Assembly: GCF_048569485.1 (NCBI RefSeq)
Contig: NC_134353.1
Location: 531,495,008-531,559,007 of the forward strand
Direction: 5' to 3'
DNA length: 64,000 bases
Source of the DNA: Anomaloglossus baeobatrachus
Taxonomy: Eukaryota > Chordata > Amphibia > Anura > Aromobatidae
In this document: piece after piece, positions 22,561 to 36,400 of the stretch
Numbering within the stretch: position 1 is the first letter of the stretch
Layout: each line of letters begins with the position of its first letter
The notes under the pieces: model-generated
The model's input: only the letters and a program-made list of their open reading frames with translations
Told to the model about the DNA's origin: nothing
Databases searched by the model: none
Translations under genes and position numbers: made by a program

Positions 22561-25500
22561 CCCAAGTGTGAGGCTCCCTTTTAAAGTGCATAATGAATAC
22601 CATGAGACTAGTATCTAAATGGTTAAACTACATACAAATATTTGACAGGCTAATGGGAATATTTTCAATATAGAGAACTTTGTGCCAATAAGTTTGTTTG
22701 AGTTAGCGCTTCTACGGCTGTGCTGGCCAACTCTGACAAAATGGATGGAGCTTGGATATGGTAAAGCCCGCCTGGCAAATTCATCAGTGTTGTTCCAGTC
22801 TCTGAAGTAACATTTCTGGTGGAGGTACACACCATTTGTAAGATGTGCTTCTTACTCCATTGGTCTCATCCATTTAGATTGGCGCTGAGCTTGCCAGTCT
22901 TCATGAATCCAGGCTGTCGTCAATAGATGGCAAAATATCAAAGGAGGAAACTTACGGAGATGTCCCACATGTATCGCTGTGCACTGACTGCTTACTCGGG
23001 TATTATGACAGAGATTACCTACTTATTAAAAACTTTCTTTATTCATATGCATTAAAAACCTAAACATAAACCAAGTGTGGACTAAAAAGTTCCTAAGGTA
23101 GCATAAACAATACCATGAGCCCAATTTGAAATTACTGAGACCCTTAAATATCGAATACCTCGTCAGATTAGGAGGAAAAAATGGGGGGGGGGATTGGTAA
23201 ATTCCCTTTCCTCTCACCCTAATTCAATATATCACTGCCTGTCCATGGAGTACATCCTAATGTAAACTATGCCCCCATTCCTCGGCGGCTCTCCCTTCTC
23301 TGACCCTCACTTACTGCGTGTTAGGTCACCAGGGTCACACGTGAAAATTATCACTTAGGGTTCATAGACAAAATATAACCACTACCACTTAAAAAAACAG
23401 TGCACTCAAGAACATCCTCATCTAGATAGCAGACACTTGTATAGACACATAAATCATGTCTCATAGAAAAGGAACCACATACGATGATAGATATCCCTTT
23501 CTAGTTTACTGCTATTCTAGAAAGTGCTTAACAACTGTATTAAATCAGAAAATCGTGTCAACAAATTATTCATCCAGCCTAGAAAACGGATACTCCAATG
23601 GTGACATTAAACCATATCTCGTATAGTACAGGGGGTTGTTTATAATAATAAATATCCCTAATAAGCTTTCCTCTACCTAGCAATGGAGCACACCCTCAGT
23701 TTTTTGGTGCCCCCATTCCTCGGCGGCTCTCCCTTCTGTACTCTAAAACTCCCTCTCAATTCATTTGGGATTATGGTTTCAAGATATGGAATAATTAGTT
23801 CCAAGTCACTTATCTGTCATTCTAGGAATTGCTCTGGGAACATATCATTTTCATGTCAGCATTAATTCCTATTTTATCTGACGCGTTTCTCTCCGCCCCG
23901 ATTGTGGATGGAGTTCATCAGGAGATTTTCACGTGTGACCCTGGTGACCTAACACGCAGTAAGTGAGGGTCAGAGAAGGGAGAGCCGCCGAGGAATGGGG
24001 GCATCGTTTACATTAGGATGTACTCCATTGACAGGCAGTGATATATTGAATTAGGGTGAGAGGAAAGGGAATTTACCAATCCCCCCCCCATTTTTTCCTC
24101 CTAATCTGACGAGGTATTCGATATTTAAGGGTCTCAGTAATTTCAAATTGGGCTCATAGTATTGTTTATGCTACCTTAGGAACTTTTTAGTCCACACTTG
24201 GTTTATGTTTATGTTTTGGTTTTTAATGCATATGAATAAAAGTTTTTTAATAAGTAGGTAATCTCTGTCACAACACTTGTTAACTTCTTACCTATTGTCT
24301 ATACAAATTCTCTGAATAATTACTCGGGTATTACCCTGGATGTTAGTGCTCTAGTCCAATGGCCTGGCCTCTCTCTGGCTACTGATGTGGCCATGGGACC
24401 AAGGTCCATAGACGTTTTGCTCAATTCTAATATTACAATTTTAATTTTTCTTTTTAACACAGTTGCAATTGGAAAATGTATATGAAGCGGGAAAAGTGAA
24501 TTTTATAACCATTATTCAGTTACTAAATGAAGTCCTAAAATTGGTGAAACAGGAAAATGTCCACAGTGGTGACCAAAAATTCCAAGTAGATCTCCAGTAT
24601 CTCTTAGCAAAAGTGAAGTTTGAAACGGAAATTCTTCAAAGACTAAAGCAAATGAGGTGAGTTTTTCTTTGAGATGAGCGGAATCTGAATATTGGGAGAT
24701 TGATACACAAGCAAAGTTGAATCGTGCCCTGTTTGTCACAAAGTCTCCCAAAAGTAACATTGCCTTCTGATGACCGGGACGAAATGAGAGAAATCGTAAC
24801 GGACAGATACGGGGCAGACATGGTTCTCTGCTTAGTGGTGATAAGCCTTTAATTAGCTGAATATTGTATAATCTTGCTTTCTCTAGTCACCTTCCACGAT
24901 AGGAGGTTGCCTTTCCACGTCCTAATAAAGACAAGAAGTACGAGGGGTTAAAAGGATCCTCCCACCTCCCATTAGCCAGTGTCTTTCAAAGAACCCATAG
25001 TACATGAGTAGCATGTAACACATTCCAGGAAATATCGAGGAAAAGGGAGGGAATTAAGTGCTGTTGTGGAAGGTTCCTAGAAACCATAGTAACGGTAAGA
25101 ATAATTCTTATTTTTGATCTTTCCAGGCATAAAATAAAAAGGGAGGACATTGTATCCATTAACAAATCGATTAAAGATAAAGAAGACGATTGGGATAAAA
25201 AATGGAATAGGTTTTTGGGCCAGTCACCGTTCAGCCTCTCTAAAATGATCAATCCAGTAAGTGTTTTTTTTTTTTTTTTTTGTTTTTGTTTTAATCATAT
25301 TTTATATGTACCCTTTTTAAGTGACCACTAATAAAGGGAAATATGACAGAATACATGCAGACTGAATAATGGCAACTTGTTTCAGGCATTATAGGTTGCA
25401 TGATTTCAGACGTGACTGTTTAACTGTGAAACGCCGCATTGTTTTAGGGTTGCACATATATGGCTGCAATCATGCAGTCACCGTGTGATGCATGCTGCCT

Positions 25501-26943
25501 GTGACTTGTAGCAGCATGTATCCACTGTCAGGCAATGACAGTCAACTGAGGCAGATGAGTCGTAAATCTGTAGTTGATTTTGTCCAAGATAAATCCATAT
25601 TCTTCATTATTTTCTTATCCCCCCCCCAAGGTTTTTGAACTTAAATCATACCTGCCTTCTTTATCATTTGAACCTGCCTCAGAAGAGGATTTCAGAAACA
25701 GTGCTTATAATCTATACCCAGCATCAGGTGAGAAACTCTATTAAGATTCTGCCCACTACTTTTAATTTAAGGGGTTATTCTCCTCTTAAGTCTTTAGGAG
25801 AGCACAGCTCCTCTGGTTAATGACTTCTGCTTGCTAGGTGCATTGAAGACTGACAGTCCGACCATCTGCATGGTCCTGCTTCTGACTTAAACTATGCACC
25901 CTCCCATGTTGTTGGCTGGATCTAGTGGTTCGGACGGCTTCGGAGCAGAGCTTGCAAGCTCTATAGCAAACATCCTTTGATAGCCTAACGCAAGGGTACA
26001 GCTATGTGCCTATAGGAGTATGTACCTGAAGATATATCTGCAGGTTTCCCGCAGCTGCTTGTCGGAATCCGCAGCTATTTTCAGCTGCGGTAGTACAGCG
26101 AAATATCTGCGGATTACCTCCGGAAGTCCCGGCCTCTATCTTCATAGTGGAGGGCTGGGATTTTCGCAGCTATTTCCGCAGAAATAATTCACATGCAATT
26201 ACGTGCGGCTGCGGGACATCCACAGCATGTTCCGCAATCGCACGTATCCGCAGCATGGACACAGCACTCCCCAAGTCCCATAGGATAACATGGGGAGTGT
26301 CTGTACATGCTGAAAACTGCGGATTTATCTGGAAAATCCAGAAAATCCACGGATTTTCCGCAGATAAATCCGCAGGTTTAATCTCCCGTGGGCACATAGC
26401 CTAAGAGTTCGCTCCCAAAGTTCAGAGGTGGCCAGTTACCTAGACAATGAACAGTAATCAAAATGATAAATTCCTACTTTCCCTGACGCCTCATTGGGGG
26501 ACACAGGACCATGGGTGTTATGCTGCTTATCCATAGGAGGACACTAAGTAGAGGCAAAGATGTTAGCTCCTCCCCTGCAGTATACACCCCCTGGCCCAGC
26601 CTGGCTACTTCAGTTTTAGCTTAGTGTCTATAGGAGGCACATCTCTGCAGACTACTGCAGCAAGAATTTTTTGTTTTTAGAGGGCGACTGGTTCCTTCGG
26701 GGACCGATTTCCCAAAACAATCAACAGGCGGGAACGCGGAGTGTCGCCTCCCCGTACCCCTCCTGCGACGCTGGATCCTGGGCTGTTACTAACTGGACGA
26801 CAGGTCTCATGGCACTGATTTTCCAGAGCAGATGAAAACTTCCTCAGCCCCTCTTGCAGGCTCTGAGTTGATACACGTTCTGCACAGTGTGACCAGGCAG
26901 CAGGCAGCAGCCATCCCCACAGGAGTTGAGGTGAGAGCCTTCC

Positions 26944-26987
<44 letters not shown>

Positions 26988-29900
26988 CCCCCTCCCCTAG
27001 AGCTCATGAAAACTTCCTCAGTCCCTCTGGCAGGCTCTGAGTTGATACAAGTTCTGCCAGCAGGCGTCACTCTCCACACTGAATTGGAGCAAAGGTCACA
27101 CTGACTGGATGCACATGAGCTGTGATTGCAGACTCCTGCATAGCATTCCACCTGTGGTGGGGGGAGGGGGAGAGCCCCCAGGACTCGGTGCACCCGCAGC
27201 TGCGGTACACTTAGTTTTTTCTGTCCACCATTGTTGTGCAGGGCTGGAGGGGGGAAAGGGGAGTCCCTTCCCACCATTTTTTTTTTTTTTTGTTATATTT
27301 TCTCATGCCTTTTTTGTCAGAGCTAAGCCCCGTCCCCTTCGACACTCAATAAGAAAGTGTGCGTAACCCTCCTCACACAGGATCTGTAGAGCATTGCTCC
27401 CTCTTGTTGTGATCAGAGCCTGTGGGCGTCTCTCAGAACTGGCTTCCTCCTTCCCAGAACTGGGACGCAGGAGGAGGAGGGGGGGGGGGGTCATCAGGGT
27501 TCTGGGTGAGTTATAGCCTCACTTGCATATTAGCTCTGCAGAGCATTGCTCCCTCATTACAATCAGAGTTTGTGGCTCATCAGCCGGGGCTGCAGTCACA
27601 TGTTTTATGCCCTGCACAACTACAGCAACAACTATAAGACGCTGAGCTACTAGGAGATGATAGCACCTCTTCCTTCTGCGAGTCCGGTGCCTCTGTAGCT
27701 TCCCCCTCACCCCCCCCACCCCCGCCACCACCACAGCAACCGCTGCCAGCCCAGTGCCTACGGCTCCCAGTCCCCCGGAATGGGCACAGTTCCCAGAACC
27801 TGGTGCTGGCTATGCAACATCGTCCTCACACCCCTCGGGCCCCCTGGACAGAACGCAGCCTGATGACACCTCTATAGAGGGTCCTTCTGATAAGAATCAG
27901 CCCTCGGTTTCACAGTTTGCAGATCAGAAAAAGGGCATGACCCCCATGGTTCTCCCTCTGGGGTACACAGATGGGGGTTCTCCCACATGTTCCGCGGTCT
28001 GAGGAGCCGGAGGAAGGGGAAAGATGTTTGTACCGGGATGATTCCTTGGTTTCAACCTCCCCGAGCGATCAAGCTGCAATGGACTCCCTTATTGCAGCAA
28101 TCAACCAAAACTCTGCATGTGGAAGATCTCCCATCCACTACTACTGACCCTGCGGTCTCCTTTAAAAGAGTGAAGAAACCTCAACAAAAAAAAAAAGTTT
28201 TTTTTTAGTTTTTTGACGCCGCTTCGGTATCCGTAAACTCGTGGAGTCCCGGTACCCCTTTGGCTTAGCTGTCTCTAAGGGCTGGGCTGATCCGGCCTCA
28301 GTGGACCCTCACCCGGTTTCCGCCTGCCTGAAGGACCACTCCTGTCTTTTACTTGATGGATCCTCCTTGAAGGACCCGACAGACAGACAAGTGGAGCAGC
28401 TCTATCGCTCTGCCTCGAGGCCGCGGGTCCATCTCCCCTTCCGTGTGGGTCGCACAGGCACCAGGACTACCAGTTTCCCTCAGACCCTCACAGATGTAAC
28501 AGTTCACATTGCTGCGGCGGAAGATTATCTCATGCAGGCCTCCCTCAGGCTTCTTTTTTTTTGTCTTGACGCCACGGGAGGAAAAGAGTACCCTCCCTCC
28601 CCCCAACTCTAGCCCAGGATGTTTTTTACTAGACACGTAGGGCCCGACCTTCTCGGCCCGACCTCCCCGAGTCCACCTTGTCCTGGCAGTCTAGACAAAG
28701 ACCGAGGCGTCTCGTCGTCCTCCATCTGGGCCGCCGCCTCAGACCACAAATGGGTGTGATACCTTGTGTCTTCCGGTTACCACATTGAATTCTGGACCCA
28801 ATCCCCTGGTCAGTCTTTTCTCTCAAAGTTCGTCCCAACCTGGACCTCTAACACCTGAGCAAACGTGTGGGCGTAAGGAGATTCAGAATGGACTTCCCAG
28901 GGTCCATTATTACCTTTTATGGTCGAAGGAGAATTCCTTGCCTCCCTAGCTATCAGGGATGCGTACCTGCACATGCCCATTGCTCCAGCTCACCAAAGGT
29001 TCCTCCGCTTCGCGGTTCAGGACTTCTTTTTTTCTTTCATTTGTGGCCCTACCCTCGGCTCTGCCACAGCACCAAGGGTCTTAACTAAGGTCATGGCTGC
29101 CGCCATGAGTGCCCTTCACGCCAGGAGAGTGGCTGTTCTGCCTTGCTTGGATGGCCTCCTCATCAAGGGCTCAACCAGCGTGCAGATCTCTGTGGGCACC
29201 CTATCCCGCTGAGGGCGGCTTCTGACTCCAGTCAAATCATCCCCATCCCCGGTCCCGTCAAAATCCGTCACCTCCCTGGGCACTCTTCGGGGCTTGATAT
29301 TTTCCCCTCAAGACAAGGTGATGGGCTCTACAATAAGCGGTACACTGCCCTCTACGTACTCCTCTCGCTCCATATGATTCAGTATGAGAGTGCTAGGTAG
29401 GATAGCGGCGGCTATAGAGGCAGTGCTGCTCGCTTAGCCACACCACCGCCCACTGCAGCTTGCGTTTCTAGCTGCCTAGGACAAGAGCCCCTTTTCCTTG
29501 GACGAACTCTTCACCTGACACCTTCAGTCAGGTATTCGCTTTGCTGGTGGCTTCAGTCCTCTTCCATATCGAGAAGGAGTTTTTCTCCCCCAAGTGGACT
29601 GGCTACTCCTGACCACGGACGCCAGCCTCTTAGTCTTTGGAGCAGCGTACTGGCTCCACACTGCTTCGGAACGTTGGACACCCCAGGAGTCTTCCCTTCC
29701 CAGAAATCATCCTGAAAATCAGTGCGATCTTCTCGCGCTCAGGTCATTCCCCCTCTGCCAGCAGGTCGTTTGATTCGGGTACAATTGGACAATGCAACAG
29801 CTGTGGCGTAGGTCAATCGGCAGGGAGGTACCAGCAGCAAGACAGCTTATCTCGAGGTCCTCAGGATCTTCACCTGGGCCTAATCGACGGGGGTCCGTGT

Positions 29901-30326
29901 TTTTCAGCGTTACACATACCGGGAGTAGAGAACTGGGTGGCGGACCTTCTAAGTCGCCAAGGCCTGGCCGCCGGAGAGTGGTTTCTCCACCCAGAAGTGT
30001 TCCCACACATCTGCACTCACTGGAGTACACCAGACGTGGATCTAATGGCCTCAAGGTTGAACGCAAAGGTAACCGCGTTCTTTTTTTTTTTTTTTTTAAA
30101 TCAGGTTCATTTTTATTTAACATCAAAAATATACAACACATAAAATAATTCCCTCCATAGAAATATCACAGAAAGGGAAAAAACCTTTAGTCAATAAGAA
30201 AAACCACACAAATAACATAATAAACAATGCACCCGCAGTCCACGTCTCATTTCAATATGGGTCTCAAAGTGCATATTATTTCCCAATATATTCTCCATAG
30301 TATAGCTTACCCAGCATCATTATGAC

Positions 30327-30402
<76 letters not shown>

Positions 30403-33400
30403 GTATACATTGTTAACCGGTCATAAGGAGAAGGACCTGGTCGCTCGCACTGTCCTGCAGTAACGCCGAGGAGGGAAGGCCTGGGGTATCCAACCATGCC
30501 CCCCAGATCTTATAGAACTTTTTCAATGCATTTCTTTTAAGGTATACTCCAGTCGAAGTATAGCGTTTACTCTTTCCCTAAAATCCCCGATGACCGGAGG
30601 CGCTGGGTCCAACCAGTGGTAGGCCAACAGTTTCCTAGCCTGGTACAAGAGACGTGTAATACCGACCATTACCGGCGAACTCAAGTCCACCCCCCCCTCC
30701 AGTAGACCCAGGATACATATAATAGGTCTTGGCTGTAGACGGATATTGAAAACTTGTCTAACCAAATCTAGTACTGCCCTCCAGTAATCTTCAATGTTCC
30801 CACAGGACCACATCATATGCATCAGATTCGCACCCTCCTGTCCGCACCTAGGACACAGATCATCCATCCTAACTCCCATCTTATGCAATAGACTAGGTGT
30901 CCTATATACTCTATGTAACAGGAATAGCTGTGACAGTCGTTGGCCTTCAGATACAGCAAGGCTTGGAGTCTGAGACAGGACCTCACCCCACTGTTCCTCT
31001 GTCATAGGGCCTAGGTCCCTCTCCCACTTTTCTCTAGCCTGCAAAGGGAATTTGTCGGGGTGTCTAGATAACATCACTGTATACAACCTAGAAATAATAC
31101 CATAGGAGCGATCAGATGTCAACAATTCAGTAAGAGTGTGATTCCGCTCTATCCTAATGTCCATACGACGTGTCTGTGTCTCATAGGCATGACGGAGCTG
31201 CAGGTATTGGTAAAAGGAACTGTGCGGTATCCCAAACTCAGCTTGAAGCTGGTCAAATCTTTTAAGTATATTATTCTGAAGAATCTGAGACACCTGATGC
31301 ACCCCCCTGCTCACCCACATTCTCCAACCCGGGAGTCTCTGCAGCTCCGCCAGTCCACGATTATGCCATAAGGGCCAGTACTCAGTCATTCCTGATATTC
31401 CCAGCAACTGCTTCCCTCTATCCCACACCTTGTACATCAATGATAATGTTGGATATAATGTTCCTCCTCTGGGTGAGTATCCTGCATCCAAAAAAGCCAC
31501 TGGGTGTCCCCATTTTGCAAGGCCCCTCACCAATTTGCCCCCAGCGTCATATGCCTCATCCTTTCCCCACCCCCTGAAGTGCTGCATCTGTGCCGCAACA
31601 TAATAAACCCACGGGTTGGGGACTACCAGACCCCCATCCTCCTTCCCTCTCTGCAGGGTCTCAAGGCGGATTCTAGCCTGCTGCTTTTGCCACAAGAGTT
31701 CCCGAAACAAAGTGTTGATTTTACGGAAAAATTTCCAGTGGATCCATATTGGGGCGTTGTGGAGAAGATACAGAAGTTTGGGCATCAGTACCATTTTTAG
31801 TAGATTAGCACGGCCAATAAGGGACAGTGGGAGTCGACACCAGGCATCTATCTTGTTCCTAAACTGAGCCAACACTGGTTCCAGATTTTGAGAGTAGTAA
31901 TCACGCGGTCGGGCACTAACCACAATCCCCAGGTATTTAAATTTATCCACCGTCGGAATTGGCAGCCCCAGAGTACTAAAATTAGATGGGAGTGCATCTA
32001 TAGGGAGCAGGGCCGATTTCTTCCAGTTTATTAGGAGTCCCGAGCGCCTACCAAATTCTATAATAATATTTATTGCTGGGCCCACCGATGTCCCCACCTC
32101 CCTGAGATACAGCAACAAATCGTCCGCATAGAGGGAAACCTTATGCTCCAGACCGCCTATCTCAAACCCCTTTACGCCAGCGGATGCACGAAGCATAGCC
32201 GCCAATGGCTCAATTGCCGCTGCAAATAGTAATGGAGAGAGAGGACAGCCCTGTCTCGTGCCCCTGGCCAAATTAAAAGACGAGGAGGTACAACGATTAA
32301 CTCGAATCCTGGCCCGCGGAGAGGCATATAACAATTTGACCCAGCCAATAAATCTGGAGCCAAGACCCAATTTCTCCAAAACTACCCATAGGAAATTCCA
32401 TTCAATACTGTCAAAGGCTTTGGCTGCATCTAATGACAGGACTGCTCTCTCCTTGTTTCTCCCCTCAGAACTTAGCTGTATCCCCAGGAATAAACGTCGC
32501 AAATTAATGGAAGTAGATTTATTGGGGATGAATCCAGTCTGATCCTCGTGGATCACTGACGTGATCACCCGGGACAATCTGTTAGCTAGAATTTTAGCGA
32601 TTAATTTAATATCTAATGTAAGCAGCGAGATTGGGCGATAGGAGTCAGGCGCGGTCGGATCCTTCCCGGGTTTTAAAATCAGAACAAGAATAGCCTCCCT
32701 CATGGATGCAGGGAGGGATCCCTTCTCCTCAGCATCTCTGAACACATCCAAGAGTCTTGGCAGCAGCAGATGGGTATATAATTTGTAGAATTCACCCGGG
32801 AGTCCGTCCGCACCTGGGGCCTTTTCATTTTGGATTTGACCGAGCGCCTCCTCCAGCTCCTCCAGGTCTATATCTCTATTCAGGGATTCTCTCTCACTAT
32901 CTGACAGACTGGGGAGAGTGATCTCCTCCACAAAGTCCCGCAGTTCCTCATCCCCATAATGCGATTCAGAGGAGTATAGTTGGGTGTAATACTGTTGCAT
33001 GACCTCCACAATCCTCCTGCTGTCCCTCACCTCCTCTCCAGTTTCAATTTGGTGATATAGGTCAATCCCTCCTGCGCCCTAGCAATTGTAGCCAAGAGAT
33101 GTCCCACACTCTCCCCCTCCGTAAAGTACCGCTGCTTAAGGAAAAAGCGTTTGTTAGTGGCCAAGGAAGTCATATGGTCTCTCAGAGCTCTCTGCGCCCT
33201 CTCTAAGTCCCGCTTGGCATCATCTGTAGGGTTAGATATAAGAAGTCGTTCTGCATCACCTAAAGTGTCCGTCAGATACTTAGTGCGCTCTCTTGTTTTC
33301 GCCTTTCGGGTGCAAATTTCCCTAATATATGTCCCACGAACATACGCCTTCATTGCGTCCCACACTATGTTTAGATGCCGTACCGTCATTTGTCACAAAA

Positions 33401-36400
33401 TATTCCCGTATAGTGTCAGTCAGAGTGCCCCCTATCAGTTGTATCCAAAAAGGGTTGAGCCGCCAAGGTATCCCCGCCAGCCGGTCTGGGTCCCCAAGCC
33501 TTAGACGGACCTGTAGTGGGGAGTGGTCAGACACCCCCCTGGCCAGGTACGTGACTGAAGCTACACAAGGCAGCAGCTGAGCATTTCCAATGGCCAGGTC
33601 AATCCGGGACAGTGAATGATGAGAACTAGAATAGCATGAATACTGCCGGACCTGCGGGTTTCTAATACGCCAAATATCTACATATCCCACCTCCTCCATC
33701 AGTCTGGCAAGGGATGTAGCTGCCGCCCCCACTGAGATATTCCCTGTATGTAACTTATCCCAATACGGGTGCAAGTAATTATTATAGTCTCCTACTAATA
33801 GGGTGGGGACCTCAGGGAGGGAAGCAACAAAATTGAGGATACGTTTCAATGGTTCCCCTGTGTATGGCGGCGGAATATAAATTGCAACTAGAACACAGCG
33901 CACATTGTGAAGGACACAGTAAAGACATACAAATCTACCCTCCTGATCCACAGAAGCTTTAAGACACTCAAACGGCACTGTCCTGTGTATCAGGACACTC
34001 ACCCCCCTGGAATGTGTGGTATATACAGAGTGATACTCATGGGCTATCCATTTTTTGTGGAGCAAGTGGAGCCGCTCCTTCACCAAGTGCGTTTCTGATA
34101 AGAATATTATGTCTGGCTTAAGCTGCTGTAGAAACAGAAAAACTGCACATCTTTTAGTGGCTTCACCCAATCCTCGCACATTCCAGGCCACTATATTAAC
34201 CTCCTTCGCCATAAGGGTGAGTGCACATATGCAACAGCAGGGGGCAGCAAGCGGGGACCCCCGGACCCATCTGCAGCAGTTCCCATAGATGAGCATAGAC
34301 CAAACAGGTGCATAAAACAAAAAGGTCAAACAACATAAAAACATACACAGTAAACCAGGACATTCCTCTCAAACAGAGGGAAGTGGGGCTAAACATAACC
34401 GTAAGAGCACATAACGGTTTAAATTCCTGAACAGTCATCAACTGCATAGTAACCTATCTGGGTGGCTCCTGCCAACCGTCCATAAGTGTTCCAGCTGGGA
34501 AACATAGCAAGTTCACCTCAGCAAGTCCAACAGCAAGGAATCCGCAATAATCCTCAGCGGTGATTTCTGCGCAGTCCTTTTTCATTGGTATCGAGCCATG
34601 CGGCTGCATCCTTTGGAGTGTCAAAAAACTTTGTCCCACCATCCGCCACCACTCGCAGCCTGGTAGGGTATAGCATTGAGTAAGAGATCTGCAGCTGCCT
34701 CAGGCGTTTTTTGACATCAATAAATTGCGCTCTCCTCTGCTGGATTTCAGTGGAAAAATCCGGGTACAGTGAGACCTTATGGCCGTCAATAGCCAGATCC
34801 TTAATCTCCCGGGCTCTGCGGAGCGCAGTGTCCCTGTCCCTGAAGTGCAGTAGCTTGAGGAGGATAGGACGAGGGGGTGCCCCTGGTGGTGGGGGTCTAG
34901 TGGGGACCCTATGTGCCCGCTCCAATAGTGAAGAAAGGAGAAAACAGATCCATACCCAAAGTCTTGGGGAGCCACATTTCAAAAAAAGCTACTGGATTAT
35001 TGCCTTCTGCCTTTTCTGGGACCCCGACCAGTCGGAGATTGCTTCTGCGGGATCTGTTTTCTAGATCGTCCACCTTAGCCCTAAGCAATGAGATATTGTG
35101 GATTGCTCTGCCAAGGTCCCGAGTCAGAGGGGGAAGCTTATCCTCTGTGGCACTGACCCGGTCTTCCAGGGCCCCCACCCGTACATTGACCCCCTGCAAC
35201 TCGTGCCTGATAGATGAAATGTCCATTTTAATTCCTCCCATCTGTATGTTCAAAGTGGCTAGCATATTGTTGCAGGTGTTTACTGCTGCAAGCACATCAC
35301 TGAGGGTGGGCTCTGCTCTCCCAGGATCTGTGTTTTCATCTGCAGCTCTAAGGTTGTCCCCCTTCTCCACATTACTGGCAGCAGCCAACATACTCACAGC
35401 TCCCTGCTGCTCTTCCTCCTCCATCAGTTCTTGTCCTGGGATCTGTAGCTCCTCCACGCTCCAGGTATCTCAGGCTGATCTCGTGCAAACTTGCTGAGGC
35501 GAGCTATTGCATCAGACGCCCTGCCCCCACCTGAAGCTCCAGCGTCCATGAGTGTGGCCTGTGTCCCGCGCTTCTTATCAGCCCGAGTTCTGGTCATATC
35601 ACTCAGGTCTTTGAAGCCCCCTCAGTCTAGGAGAGGTCACCACTCCAGGAAAGCAGTAAAACAAACTTTAACCCCAGCTGGACAGGATTATACAGGAGTT
35701 TTTTGCAGGAGCTCTCTCTACACAGGTCTTCCTCACATGCTGCTCAGGCCACGCCCCGGTAACCGCGTTCTTAGCCAGGCCACGTGAGCCACAGTCCATT
35801 GGCGCGGATGCTCTAGTCTCCTGAAGTCGTTTCCGTCTACCGTAAATGTTTTTCGCCTCTGCCCCTGCTGCCGCGAGTAATCAGGAAGATCAAGGCAGAA
35901 GGAGTCCCGGTGATACTAATAGCACCGGAATAGCCCAGGTGCGCCTGGTATGCTGAATTAGTACAATTGCTCATGGCAACTCGTAAGCATCCCAGACCTG
36001 CTGACCCAAGGGCCCATTTCTTATCAGAACTCCAGAGCCCTGAAGCTGACGGCCTGGCCATTGAGACCTGGACTTTAACAAGAGAGAGATTCTCTCCTGC
36101 GGTCATCTCCACCATGTACAGTGCCCGAAAGCCGGCCTTCATCCCGTATTTATCACCGTACGTGGAAAACTTTCTTTCCCAGTGCAGGGAATCTAATGTC
36201 CAATCTATGCCTCTGGCGATCCCCAGAATTCTTGTGTTTTTTTTTTTGCAGTCAGGTTGCAAAAGGGGTTGGCCCTCAGCTCCCTTAAGGGGCAGGTTTC
36301 ATCTCTCTCAATATTCTATCAATACCGCCTAGCTTGCAATCCGCAAGTCAAGACTTTCCTCAAGGGTGTTTCCCATCTAGTTTCCCTGTATAAACGATCG

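Larger units (their letters stand above)
30083..35757 (-). mobile_element. L1/Tx1-type LINE, near full length, inserted in the DIRS element
   Basis: The 5,675-bp insertion is flanked by a perfect 15-bp target duplication GGTAACCGCGTTCTT (30068-30082 and 35758-35772). On the minus strand it has a 5' leader, ORF1 (about 35597-34600), ORF2 (34212-30523) and a 3' tail with a (TA)n tract (30329-30401) ending in a poly(A) of about 15 (T-run at 30083-30097). Two-ORF layout, APE endonuclease, L1-type reverse transcriptase and a C-terminal cysteine/histidine motif place it in the L1 superfamily, Tx1-like being my inference from similarity to frog elements. The intact duplication and long frames make it young. 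Confidence 0.92.

Noticed and set aside
22370-22603. Lysine-rich minus-strand frame
   Set aside because: It is the long T-run read in complement next to a DIRS terminus.
24657-25126. A scaRNA/snoRNA in a HAUS6 intron (human HAUS6 hosts SCARNA8)
   Set aside because: I searched the short introns by eye for H and ACA boxes in hairpin context and found nothing convincing. A covariance-model scan of all introns would settle it.
27109-27366. Frames in the leader of the family-2 DIRS element as a host gene
   Set aside because: They lie between the inverted repeat and the gag-like region, with low-complexity content and no conservation with the sister copy in frame.
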